This document shows positions 1-14,289 of a stretch of 64,000 bases of DNA, in pieces. The notes below the pieces were generated by a model. The model was not told where the DNA came from. It did no database searches and was given only the letters and a program-made list of their open reading frames with translations. How positions within the stretch are numbered: position 1 is the first letter of the stretch; every line of letters begins with the position of its first letter. The stretch covers positions 27,611,501-27,675,500 of the forward strand of contig JAYKKT010000090.1 of NCBI GenBank assembly GCA_036023115.1, in the 5' to 3' direction. The translations under genes and the position numbers were made by a program. This DNA comes from Brasenia schreberi. Its lineage: Eukaryota; Streptophyta; Magnoliopsida; Nymphaeales; Cabombaceae.

Positions 1-24
1 GCGTCGATCTCTTTTTCATACATT

Positions 25-115
25 GGCAAGGCCAAAGCCAGATGCACACCCCGGGTGTGGAACTCGTGAGCTTCAACTCTTGACTCGACCCCATAGCCAC
101 GTGAGCTTTGCTCTG
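25..115 (-). mobile_element. tRNA-derived SINE copy, degraded
   Basis: Read on the minus strand this piece has the shared SINE layout of the window: an A-box-like stretch around 'cacgtggctatgg', then 'gagtc..gagttgaag', then a B-box-like 'cgagttcca'. It matches the better preserved copies at 46.1 and 51.6 kb. No clear target-site duplication is seen, so the ends are approximate. Confidence 0.5.
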
Positions 116-119
116 TTTT

Positions 120-3136
<3,017 letters not shown>

Positions 3137-3139
3137 CTT

Positions 3140-3758
3140 TCAAAAGAAAATGAGTTTGCAATATTGAAAGGGAGGCAATTTTTATATAAAAAAACAACAC
3201 ACTTCAAATATATTTTCTCAATTACCTCCTTTGAAATTATAGTTTATCTAATGCTCAGCTGAGCTACAAGAGTCGTACGTGGGGGAATGAAGGCATGTAT
3301 AATGTCTTTTTTTGGTGCAAAATCTTACATAACCATTTAAGGTTTGATGAGTAGTGAATATTTGAATTAAAAGTACCACCGTCCTTTTGTACTGTACATG
3401 TAAATACATCGTATACGTTAAATTGTTTTTTTTATCTCAACCGTTTTAGATCTAGCCATAAATGTGTATGTAAGATTAATAACTGGAAAACATTATGTAT
3501 TTATGGCTACCTCTTGAGAATTTGTGTCTTTCTTTCCGAGACATTTAAGTATCTAAATAACTGGATGATATTGGGTCGAGGAATATAGATGAAACAAATC
3601 TGATCGATTGTCATAATAAGTGTACTCAGACGTATTGAAGCAATCGTGACAAATAAACCTCCAAAAAGGGCGTCTCAGCATATGGCTAAGGGCTGTCTCC
3701 GCGACAAAAGGTCATACATATAAATCTCATCAAAAGGTATGAACGTGGGAGTAGGTAC

Positions 3759-3760
<2 letters not shown>
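3140..3760. other. Intergenic, nothing recognised
   Basis: AT-rich DNA without domain-bearing frames or recognisable repeats. Confidence 0.5.
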
Positions 3761-4071
<311 letters not shown>

Positions 4072-4079
4072 GGTTTAAA

Positions 4080-5740
4080 GTGCCAACTTGTTTGAGAATA
4101 GGAAATTGGGAGACAAGAGGGAATGTAGTAATTGCTTTTCCTTTTGAATCAGACGCCATAAGGAGGTTGCTGTATTGGCGAATTTTGAGTGCTATCTTGT
4201 CTAATCAATCACAGTTTTCTTACGACAGCATATCCCTTAATATTCGTTGCTTAATTTGTTCCAGAGAGCTTCTCTCTTTCTCTCTCTCTCCAACACATCA
4301 TCTCTGATTTCGGGACTGCAATATAAGCTCTTGAATATTGAACTACCCGACATCACTAGTATGTATATATGTGTGTGTGTGTGTGTTATAAAATGAAATA
4401 ATTTGTTTATTTTTTTCTTCTTCCAGAGAAAGGTAAGAAACCTTTTTCTGAAACCGACCTAGAGAAGAAAATGAGCCAAGACAGGTCTATTATATGAAAA
4501 ATTCATTGATAACTGCCTAAAACTTTGGGTTTTTTGAAGAGAGCCTGCCTTTGCAAGATATGGCACAAACCCACAGTTTACACGCGTTTGAGTTGCCTAT
4601 ATAGTAAACAACTAGATGATAATCCTCCTCAAAATGAGCCAAGCCGAGCCTGTTCATGGCTCATCCCATTACATCATTGCTTGACTGCGACTCGTCTGAA
4701 TTACTCATCGAAGACGAACTAAGCTTATATTAGATGAGCTGATAGGTAAATGAGCTGAGCCGTAGCTCGATTTGAAATTTATATTTTTACCAAATTTGAA
4801 ATATATTTAAGTTAAAATTAACTTTTTAGCTCAATCTTTATTGTGAAACCAAGAACTCTTAACCCACTGAAGACATAAAGACAGTATCCAACTAAAAATA
4901 AATCCGATTGTCACTAACAATCGTAATAGTTTTCACCAACAGCTGAAATAGGGTCATTTTCTAGCAGTGCGAGCTCGAGATGGACTGTAATTGCAGCAAA
5001 TATATGGATTTCGAGGGTGGTAACACACCATTTCCGGTCGATCAAGATCGAAAACCAAAACCATGCCTTCTCCCACACTAAGTGCAGTAGGTTTTATATT
5101 ATGTAAACAAAATTGGTTATTGGATCTCACCTTCATACAATTTCCCTTTTGCATAATGCCACCAAAATTCAGTCAAAAACTTCTTAGCATTCTAATTTGT
5201 TTCTTCTTGTTTGGGAACTTTTGTCCCAAGGAGATTGAACACATTGTCCAAAATTTTCTTTTCCTTTTTTGCAATTTTCTTTTAGTTTACACACTAGTGG
5301 AGTTGTTTAATAGGTCCTCACCTTCTCATTCTTTTTGTATTTTCTACTTTTAGTTTCCTTAACATCATTTTCAATCTCTACATGGAAATGTTTTCTCCAA
5401 TAATTAAGTGAACCCCTTGCAAGCCAAGTGAATTGATTTTTCGATGATTCGATCCGAAGTAGCTGATTTGAACTGATTTTGATAACATTGGGCCCAGTGG
5501 GTAGACTGTGGCTCTGAGAGCAACCCTTGATAGAAACCAGAGAATTGACATTCCATTAGTGAACAAATGCCTTCTTTCCTAGCATGATGAGGAATCCAAG
5601 CATTTTATCTTTTTGCTAAAATGGAGATTTGGCAAATCTTCGCGTGCCGGATCGAGCACATTGGCAACTAAGAATCAATGTAGCAGTAAAAGATTTTGGT
5701 TTTAGATTTTGGCATATTTTCTAACACTACAAGAACTAAA
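4080..5740. other. Intergenic with degenerate GAGCTC-type repeat
   Basis: No gene is recognised. About 4620-4790 contains the degenerate 'gagctgag/gagccga' family that recurs at 9.5, 11.8, 28.9, 33.9 and 50.3 kb. Confidence 0.45.
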
Positions 5741-5749
5741 AATCCAATC

Positions 5750-5767
5750 ATACACACACACACACAT

Positions 5768-5836
<69 letters not shown>
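5750..5836. repeat. Compound microsatellite (CA)n(TA)n
   Basis: About 38 bp of CA followed by about 48 bp of TA. Confidence 0.95.
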
Positions 5837-5839
<3 letters not shown>

Positions 5840-8800
5840 AAATGGAAAATATACAGTAGAGAAATTAACATGATTGGTCTGATGGAGAAGCAAATTCAAG
5901 ACCTCAATTATTTAAAAAATAACAGTTTTAAGATAAATTCTAAAGGCGTTGATACTAAAGAAGAATATATTTAATATGGGGCCCTTTTTTGTATAGAAAA
6001 GGAAGAATACATGGAAAGCATAATATTAAATTTACCAATTGACACGCATGTTTATGCTTTCATTTGAACACATTGTAAAGATAACAAAGAATCCGTTGAA
6101 ATTTTCAGATTCATCACTAGTTTAGTAACTATTTCCAACTCTGTACTCTTTTTCTGAACAATTTCAGAAGCATCCCACTTTCATAACCGGCCCGACGGTT
6201 TCAACAAAAAAACAAGCGGGGTTAGGAATTGGTAGGAACAGGAATCATCGGAACCGGACCTACAACCAGACCCAGAACCGGAATAGACCCGGTTTAGTTA
6301 CAATTCCAGCTTCTACAGAATCGAAACCATGTCGAAACTGAAACCAGTGGTTCGGAACCATTTGTTTCAAAAAAAAATAATATTTTATCAAAATTAAAAA
6401 AATAATATTCTTCGATTCCAAACGGTTTAGAACCTAAACTGGAATGGACAGGTTCAAACAAGCACTGACCCGATCGTAGTTTCATGTAAACCGGAACCCG
6501 CCATGTCTGTTTCTACTTATTGTCATACTAAAGAGAGAGTGTACCAAAGTCAAATACCATGTTATCTTATTTGACACACTTTGGTTAATAAGAATTGCTT
6601 TTCCTAATCTCTAAAATCTGATTTACATGCTAGGTTTACGTGGTTCAAAATTTATAATAAATAGTGTAAAATTATTTATATATGTTATGTAATGGAGAAA
6701 ACTAAGAGTTGATCCTTAATCAAGGTCATCAATTCCATATTTATATATTAAATATTTAATATAGATGGTTATAACTGGACATGACAAATTTTTGTCCAAC
6801 GATAAGCGAACCGAGTCACTACACGAATCAAACTGGAACCGCACAACAGTAACCAAACTGCCTCCCTCTCATTTGGATCATCCAATATTTGCACTAAACC
6901 AATCTCAAAACTGGTGGTTTCAATTCCGAACTGCAATTACTCCATTCTCACTTCAATTTATTTTTCCTTATAGAGATAGAGAGAAAGAAAGGGGGAGGAT
7001 TTTATCTCGTTAACGAGTAATGTTGTTCAACCGATTATTGTTTTTTTAAGTGTGTAATAATATTATTTTTTAATTTTTTAAATTATACTCTTGCTATCGA
7101 TTTTCTTATATATATATATAAATAACCATATGTACCCGATAATAGGATATTATGTAAGACCTAAATCATGATGTCAATGATGAGAATCCACGGTGATGTA
7201 TTTTTTTTTATTTGGTTGGAGAGAGATGGAGGGATCTTAAAGAGGCATGTGGGTCGATGCAATGCAAATCAGACCCAGTCCCATCTGCCAACACCAGATG
7301 CGTATGTACGAACGACTAAAGAAGAATAATACGGACTGGTAATCAAGGGGTCACGCAACAACTAGCTTGTTCCTCATGGCCACTGCCTGATCAACGTTTC
7401 CATTATTATTTTAAATGAAATGCCTCCCAATTTAATAAAAAATATAAAATCATATATATAATAAATATGTGTGTGTGTGTGCAGGCTTGTGCTTTTCACT
7501 TCTAGACGATGGCAATTTTGTGTTTTAGGTCATCTTTGCCTGGTCTTATTTTGCCTTCGTGTTAGAAGCATTACTCCTTAAAACATTACCTACTTTAGGG
7601 ATATGGATTCGGGTTGCACCTGTGTTGTATGATATACTATGAACACTTCTTCACATAATGGTATTTTGCACCCGTGCCGAAAATAGGTCAATTCAAACAC
7701 AATCAATTTCTTCAATGTTACTACTTTTAAGTAGTGGGGAATTTAGAAATTGTGTGTGCGTGCGTGTGCGCACTGGTGTGAGTGCGTAGGGGTGCAACCG
7801 ACAAGTGCAATGTTGGGTGGGGTGACCGTCCCACCTCCTCTCAACGTAGGTCAACCACTAACTTGAAGTGATCACTGCTTCATTCCTTTAAGGATGGTTT
7901 TTATATCAATAATGTGTGCCTTGTTCTTATATTGCAAATTAGATGGGGTCTAAATTTGCTCAACTTCGATACTTTTAACTTTTCAATGATGGTATTAGTA
8001 GTTATAGCAGCAAGGGTCATGGTCAGGTTCGCTTTTAGGCCTAAACCTCAAATTAAATCAATATAGTTTTTGTTAGATTTTGTAGGACATATTCGACCAT
8101 TACAAAGAAGATGTGATAAACTAGATAGTAAAAAAGTTAAATTTGGAAGACTATAAAAGTATAAAAAAATAATAAAGAATGATCTAGTTTACGTTGAGTT
8201 AATTATTATGAAAACAAAGAATTCATATACCCGACCTCATCTAGTATGAAAATATCATGGTGTTGGTTTCTCAACCATGGTTCATTATGATTTCAACATG
8301 TCAATAAGTACCAACCTACAAAAGAAAACTATATCAATCACTATAGATAACATAGTTACTAAATGCACACCTCACTAAAGATACGCCTTCTTTTTAATAA
8401 TGCTCCACTTTACAAAACACCCATCACTCTCGTTTCTCCATCTTCTCTCTCTCTTGTGATAGGGGATTAATTGGAGCATGTTTACTGTCGTCGCTCTCTC
8501 CTTCCCCCCTCCTTCTGCGAAAACCAGCCACTAAAGTTGATCACCTCTTCCTCCCTCTCTCCTTTTACTATCCATATCCATCATCCTCTCTCTCTCTCAC
8601 TTCTCTTCTCCTCTCTCTTGATTATGTCTTTTATACAAGAGAAACACATATTTTTTATATAGAGTTACATGTGGGGTATATTTCCTTGACTACTTAGGGA
8701 ATGTGATACGAGAATTTTGACAAGTAAAAGTGTGCCTTTAATTAAAAAGAAGGAGATGCTTCTAGAACACCTTTTATAAGAAGATATCTTGTTCTCAACG

Positions 8801-9140
8801 ATAAAACAAATGATAAGAGTTTCTTTTTTAAATTGGTTAATTAAACTTAAATCTCTTCAAGTGAGAGATAGCAAATAATTAATCATGACTATGTCCGGCC
8901 GATGGGGACCTCAGGTAAAAAGATAAATATCGGCACCGAGACTCACTTTTCTTGCTTTGAGGAAACTTTTGTAGGCCGTACCATCAATACTACGACTTGG
9001 TTAAAGATCAGTACGTCCGATTCTGTATAAGTATTTATTTAAATTCTGAGACCGGCGCTCGGCCTCCTGTTCGTGATTCCTACCTATATTTATTGCTGGG
9101 ACCGATTCCGGTACGTTATGGAAAGAAAGTTACCGCTGTC
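5840..9140. other. Intergenic, degenerate GGTTCC repeats only
   Basis: GGTTCC/GGAACC-type degenerate sequence lies at about 6190-6500 and weakly at 6800-6950. A CT-rich stretch at 8430-8620 resembles a plant 5' leader, but no coding frame follows. I see nothing else. Confidence 0.45.
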
Positions 9141-9286
9141 AAAAGATGAAGTACCAAAAGCCGAATGGAGCAACAAACCGAGAAAGATTGTCATGTCAGC
9201 CGCCCCTTAGATCATGCAGTGAAAGATACTCTTCCAAAAGAGAGGTGGCTGATTTGGATCGGGCCGGCCAGGTTGAACCGGACTCA

Positions 9287-9349
9287 ACCTGGCCGCCGGA
9301 GCCGCCGCCGGAGCCGCCGCCGGAGCCGCCGCCGGAGCCGCCGCCGGAA
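9287..9349. repeat. GC-rich 12-bp minisatellite
   Basis: Four to five copies of a 12-bp unit of the type 'gagccgccgccg' in otherwise AT-rich DNA. The Pro-Glu and Gly-Ser frames across it reflect the repeat. No supporting gene structure is seen. Confidence 0.9.
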
Positions 9350-9569
9350 TTTGATAGAACCAAAATCAGGGTGTGTCGCAACTGGGTTCTGCTACAACCT
9401 TCATATTGTGCTTTTTACAGTACAATGAACTAGATTGCATTCTTCTTAACTAAAACTATATTCGAAGAACTGAAGCTCGGCTTCTTTCGTTCTTCAGCTT
9501 GAACAAACTCATGAACTCAGCTCGGTCAAGATCGGCTTGAGTTTGAACTTTGGGAACCAAATCCTTTTG

Positions 9570-9665
9570 TTTAGGTACGCATGCCTCTGTATTGAACTCA
9601 TCACCTTCAACTTGTGAGTGGACTCCTTAGCCTGGTGAGCTATTGTCCATTGTGCTTTCGTGATC
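9570..9665 (-). mobile_element. tRNA-derived SINE copy
   Basis: The minus strand reads 'aatagctcaccaggctaagg', then 'actcacaagttgaagg', then 'gatgagttcaatac'. This is the same A-box, linker and B-box order as the 46.1 and 51.6 kb copies. Ends are approximate. Confidence 0.7.
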
Positions 9666-9699
9666 CAACTGTATCGAGCTTGACTGAGTTCGTGAAAGA

Positions 9700-11110
9700 A
9701 CTTGAACTTGAGAATGAATTTGAGACCCAAAAATTGAAAACTCCACCAAGAGAACATTAGAAAACCCCAACTATGGCATCAAACACAATAAAAGCCCGTG
9801 GCTCTTCTAGCCCACATTGTCTAATGGAAGAACCTTTTTTTTTTTGGGAAGAAAAATCATAATTTAAAAATGAAGCCCTTCTGGGCCCTCATAGCACTGG
9901 CAAAATCTAAATTACGACTCTTTCGAGGAAAATCTAAAATATTAAATATTAAAACCGTACGTAAAGTCTACCGAGTCAACACCGAATTTGGTGCCATCTG
10001 ACAGTGCAGACCTTACTGAGTCCACCACAGAGTCAGACCCTGAGAAGGCTCGCATGGGCGCAATTAATTTTCTATTAAAGCCCTTCTCTCTCTTTGGTCT
10101 TCGAGTTCGGATCCTCCAACACAATCCGGACCCGTTTGAGTCCGGTCCACGAGTGTAGGGCTCTACGAACTCGACAGCTACGTCTCCCATTTATTGATCC
10201 AAAATCGGGTGAGATGTGGGTTTGGATCCAAGTTGGTCATCACGGGACCCACTGTCTTGCGGATTTGTTTGATATTTCGGGACAAGACTAGGGCGGTGGC
10301 CCGAGCCACGTGGTTCGAGCCAAGCTCAAGTCTCCCTCTTCGTTGCCATGCGCTGGTGGGAAGCGTTGGTAGGTCCGCTTCAACCCTACCCGTCCCACCA
10401 CGGCACTCTTTCAATCTGTACCACCGCGTCATCGTATCGTGTCCTCACGGTTGATCACTTTTCGTGTCCTAGTTGTCCATGTACGACTCGGAGTCCGTGT
10501 GCCTACATGCAGTCATGACCGGTTCTAAGTAAATCACAATAGTAGTTCTTTGGTTTTCTTAAACCCATATGTATTTTAGTGTTGGATTTGATTTGAGACC
10601 ACTAGTTTCGGTTTGAGTTTTGAACCATTTAAAATTAAAAAAAACTACAAAATTTTTATATTTTAAAAATAAAATAATATAAAACCAACAGTTTGAAACC
10701 ATGATTCTAATAAGATTCATGAAAGGCAAGATCAAAACTGAACAAAGTGGTCTCGAGGTCCGATTTCACCGGCACCAGTTCCAATCAATTTGTGACACCT
10801 TTAGCTTTTGATTGAGATCATCAAGTTAATTCTAAACTGGTCATGTCAATATGATACGCAGATAGAAAAGTACAAAAAAAAACATCAAATCTTTTTTTAT
10901 TAATAAATTATCAAATCTTTTTTAGAAGAAAAATATGAAAAATAAAAATTTATTTTAGTATAAATTTAAGAAATATATTCTTGTAAAGTGAATATTTTAC
11001 ACATAGCTCGCTTACTAAAAGATTGGCCAACTCATGAAAGGTTAGGAGTTCACTACCGAAATGGTTATGATAGACATGTCCAATTCTGGTTAGCTTGGAA
11101 GTATGTAATT
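9700..11110. other. Intergenic, degenerate repeats
   Basis: Overlapping short open frames at 9.94-10.45 kb on both strands have no recognisable domain. GGTTT-type degenerate repeat is visible at about 10560-10850. Confidence 0.4.
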
Positions 11111-11133
11111 GTGTGTTACTGATAAATTTATTA

Positions 11134-11213
11134 CAACAACAACAATTAAGCCTTTTCCCATACTAGACGGGGTCGACTACATGAATTCTTTGTTTCCACA
11201 TAACCTTATCATG
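11134..11213 (-). mobile_element. 80-bp RTE LINE 3'-end insertion with TSD
   Basis: On the minus strand this is only the 3' terminal segment of the LINE family found complete at 29.3 and 36.4 kb, ending in the (GTT)n tail seen on the plus strand as 'acaacaacaacaa'. It is flanked by 17-bp direct repeats at 11117-11133 and 11214-11230 with one mismatch. That marks it as an independent, extremely 5'-truncated retroposition. Confidence 0.9.
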
Positions 11214-11230
11214 TACTGATAAATTTGTTA

Positions 11231-12350
11231 AAAAATTTAAATTGTAAAAGATTAAAAGAATATCAGAAATGACTGTTTGAAACCGCCAATTCTCGTTTTA
11301 TAAAAGGCGAAACCAAAACCAAACTTTGCAATCAGCGATTCTGGTCTCAGTTTCACCGATTTCGGGTTCAATTGGTTCTTGGTCTCATTCAGTTCTGATT
11401 TGAACTGCTTGACTGATTAAGAACCGAACTTGTTAGCTGAGGAGTTCATTGTCCAAAGTGTGCATTTGGTAGGGATCTGTCTGTCTAACTCAACTTGGCT
11501 TCCAACCAAAGGAAAGGAGTGAAGCTTTCCGGCTAGTTAGCGAAATACGACTCGGCGCCTTCTTTCATTCTTGAGCTGGCTCGATCGAACCAACGACGGA
11601 TAAACAAGCATGAACAAACGCCTGTGTGGTTCTTTATGAGGCTCATCTATGAGCCTCGTGTTGGTGGTACCGTCGTGCAGTTCCTACCTGGCCCACGCAA
11701 ACATGAATGCATGTCCTTTTGGAATATTTAAGGCCGAGTGCGAAGTATAGTCACTTTCTTTCCACCGTCTAGGTCTAGTAAATGAGCTGAATAAACCGAA
11801 CACTGGGTTGCTCACGTTTGATACGAGCTAGCTCGTGTTCAAACAATCTATTTCAAACATGTTAATGAGCTGAGTCCGAGTGTAACAAGCCAAGTTCGAA
11901 CTCAATCTGTACTTATCTTTTTTCGCTTAAGATGGGGTTTGAGGTTGTTCCGGCTCGTGTTTGTGTTCGTTTGAACTCATTCAAAATGCTTTTTTGGAAC
12001 GTTTTAACCGATAAATGAATCATCATTGATTCTTAGAAATGTTATTTGAATTGTGTCGTCGCTTCTGATAACAACAATTATTAAAGAGCTTAGTTATGAA
12101 CTCAAGCCACACCAAATCAAGCCGACGGGTGAGCAGTTTGGTTCGCTTACCGGCGGCACCACCGAACCGGGTAGGAAACACACATGGATGTAGTGGTGCA
12201 ACGGAATGGTGGGGGGATGACTGAATGAGTGAACGCTTACATTGTGCTTTAGAGGAGCAGTTTTGCATGTTCCCCAGCCAACAGAAAAAAAAGAAGAAGA
12301 AGAGGAGGAGTCAAAAGTGTGAATTGTGAACCAGCTGCGCCACCAACCGA
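11231..12350. other. Intergenic, degenerate repeats
   Basis: GGTTT-type repeat at 11280-11430 and GAGCTC-type repeat at 11790-11960. No gene is seen. Confidence 0.45.
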
Positions 12351-12354
12351 ACAG

Positions 12355-12519
12355 ACATATAAATAAATTAAAATAAAGAGAAAATTATAAAATAAAACTT
12401 TCAAGTGTAAGCTATTTAAAATGACCGGCTCCAGTAACATATAAATAAATTAAAATAAAGAGAAAATTATAAAATACAACTTTCAAGTGTAAGCTATTTA
12501 CAAATGACCGGCTCCAGTT
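12355..12519. repeat. 82-bp tandem duplication
   Basis: A unit beginning 'acatataaataaatt' and ending 'gaccggctccagt' occurs twice, at 12355 and 12437. The copies are nearly identical, which suggests a recent duplication. Confidence 0.95.
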
Positions 12520-13330
12520 TAATATAATACGTTCAACTGTCTAACTTATCAATGTATATACAGAGACACACTTTATCCGAAAACCGGTGAGTTAACCCGC
12601 ATTGATAGATTGTTTGTTGTCCATGAATCATATAGTTTGATCATTTAAGTTGAATTGATCTCGCACCAAGATGAGTTCGGGCTATGTTTTTAGCAAAAAA
12701 CATGATTTGTTATCTCATGCTTGCTTTTCACAAGAAAAAGCCAATTGAAAATGGAGTTTCTTTCTGAAACTAAGGAAACTCTTCAAAATCTTGCCAACTT
12801 GATCGAAACTCATCTAGAAAACCTCTTCAAAACAAAACACAAAATTAGTTCAAGTTGAAATGTGTGAAAAGCGAGCTAAATAACTAGCAATTCATCTCCT
12901 TTGGCAGCCTCACCTCTCTCCAAAGCAGCCACGGCGGCAGACGTCCCACTTGAAATTTGAAATATTGATAAGAAAATGTATAACTCGCAGCTGAACCCAC
13001 AGATAATATAGTTAGCTCGCGGCATCTTCAACAGTTTGATGGGCTATTTGCTCCACCGAATGCCGATTTGTAGATCTTCTACTGCATGAATCCATTGATA
13101 AAGTTAAGAAACAAACAATCTTAGATTTGCAGAAAACTTCAAAAAGGCAGGCAAATTTAAAATTATAGGTAGTCGTTTTGCAAATAGATGATTAGTTGAG
13201 TACCATTCTGTAAATTGTTTTATTAAAAGGTGATAATTATATCTCCATCTCTTTCTTATTAGGGGTCCCATGCAATTCAGTGAGACTCCCTCAAAAAATA
13301 ATGACCAGCATTGTAAAGATGTCGCGTCAT
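12520..13330. other. Intergenic, nothing recognised
   Basis: No domain-bearing frame or recognisable repeat is seen. Confidence 0.45.
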
Positions 13331-13379
13331 GTTTCCACATTAAAAACCGTCCGCTACAATTGCTGCCTTATTGATGCTG

Positions 13380-14175
13380 ACCCCACATCTCAACACCACC
13401 AATGACAGTGTCCAACACGACTCGAAGACGGACACGAACAAGGTTAAGAAGCTAACTCGTGTCTACCCAAATGACACGAAATGATCTTGCCGAGTGCATG
13501 GATCGACCTGCTTTTGACATGAACACGAGAAAGTGTTTGCAAGTCGTACACGATAAAGCAACCGGGTTACATTCACATAGGGCATAGCGGAAGTGGGGTT
13601 TTGGTCTTTGAAAGAAGCTGGTGTACAAAGAAACTTTGCCTCTGGCTAGCAAGGGTAGATGAGTGTTTCGTGTCCATTCAAGTTGACACGATAAGAAACT
13701 CATGGTGCTTGAGTTTCTTTTTGTTTTGTTTTTTTTAGAAGAGGAAGCCGAAGACTGACACACATGCACCTTGAGAGTCGAACTCTCCACCAAACAGCAA
13801 CGGCACTAGAGTGTTGAGCTAACGCTTTTGGCGTTGAGTTTCTTTCCTTTTACATAAAAAAAAATGGGGACACAACATGTGCACGGTACAAAAACTCATA
13901 GTTTGTATTCACCCGAATCGACACGGAAGAAAACTTGCCTCTCTATAGTCAGTATTGCTAGAAAAGTCGGTTTTCCGTTTTGACCCAAATTAACACGAAA
14001 TAAGTGGGGGACGGTACTTCACCTTTTTTGGGGGGTAAAGGAAACGGTGACACGGCAGAGACACAACACGAAATTCAAGTTACTTTGTCCACCCAAATTG
14101 ACACGGAAATAAAGCTTGGACGGTGCTTGGTCTTTTGTTGATTGTGACGATTCGGTGACACGACACGAATCAGGT
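13380..14175. repeat. Degenerate GACACGA repeat upstream of the receptor kinase
   Basis: Short motifs such as 'gacacgaa', 'aacacgaaa' and 'ttgacacgg' recur with irregular spacing over about 800 bp, ending about 115 bp before the receptor-kinase start codon. A SINE-like element with T-rich flank is embedded at about 13730-13830. Any promoter of the kinase gene must lie within or next to this repeat. Confidence 0.7.
13730..13830 (-). mobile_element. Second SINE-like family, copy 1
   Basis: A T-run is followed by 'gaagccgaagactgacacacatgcacc', 'gagtcgaactc' (B-box-like on the minus strand) and 'gagctaacgc'. The same order occurs at 56.79-56.96 kb. No target-site duplication was identified. Confidence 0.5.
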
Positions 14176-14289
14176 GCGCCGCTCCTACTTAACGCGTCTG
14201 ATTCCCTTCGCTCCTCCCTCTTCTTCCCCCGCGTCCGAACAAAGGAAGAACATGAGCTGCTCTGGCTGAGCCACTGTCTGGTGAAAGTC

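Noticed and set aside
8430..8660. CT-rich leader suggesting a gene start near 8.5 kb
   Set aside because: No coding frame or splice structure follows.
9146..9433. Pro-Glu repeat frame (and Gly-Ser frame on the other strand)
   Set aside because: Produced by a 12-bp GC-rich minisatellite; no flanking domain, splice signal or homology recognised.
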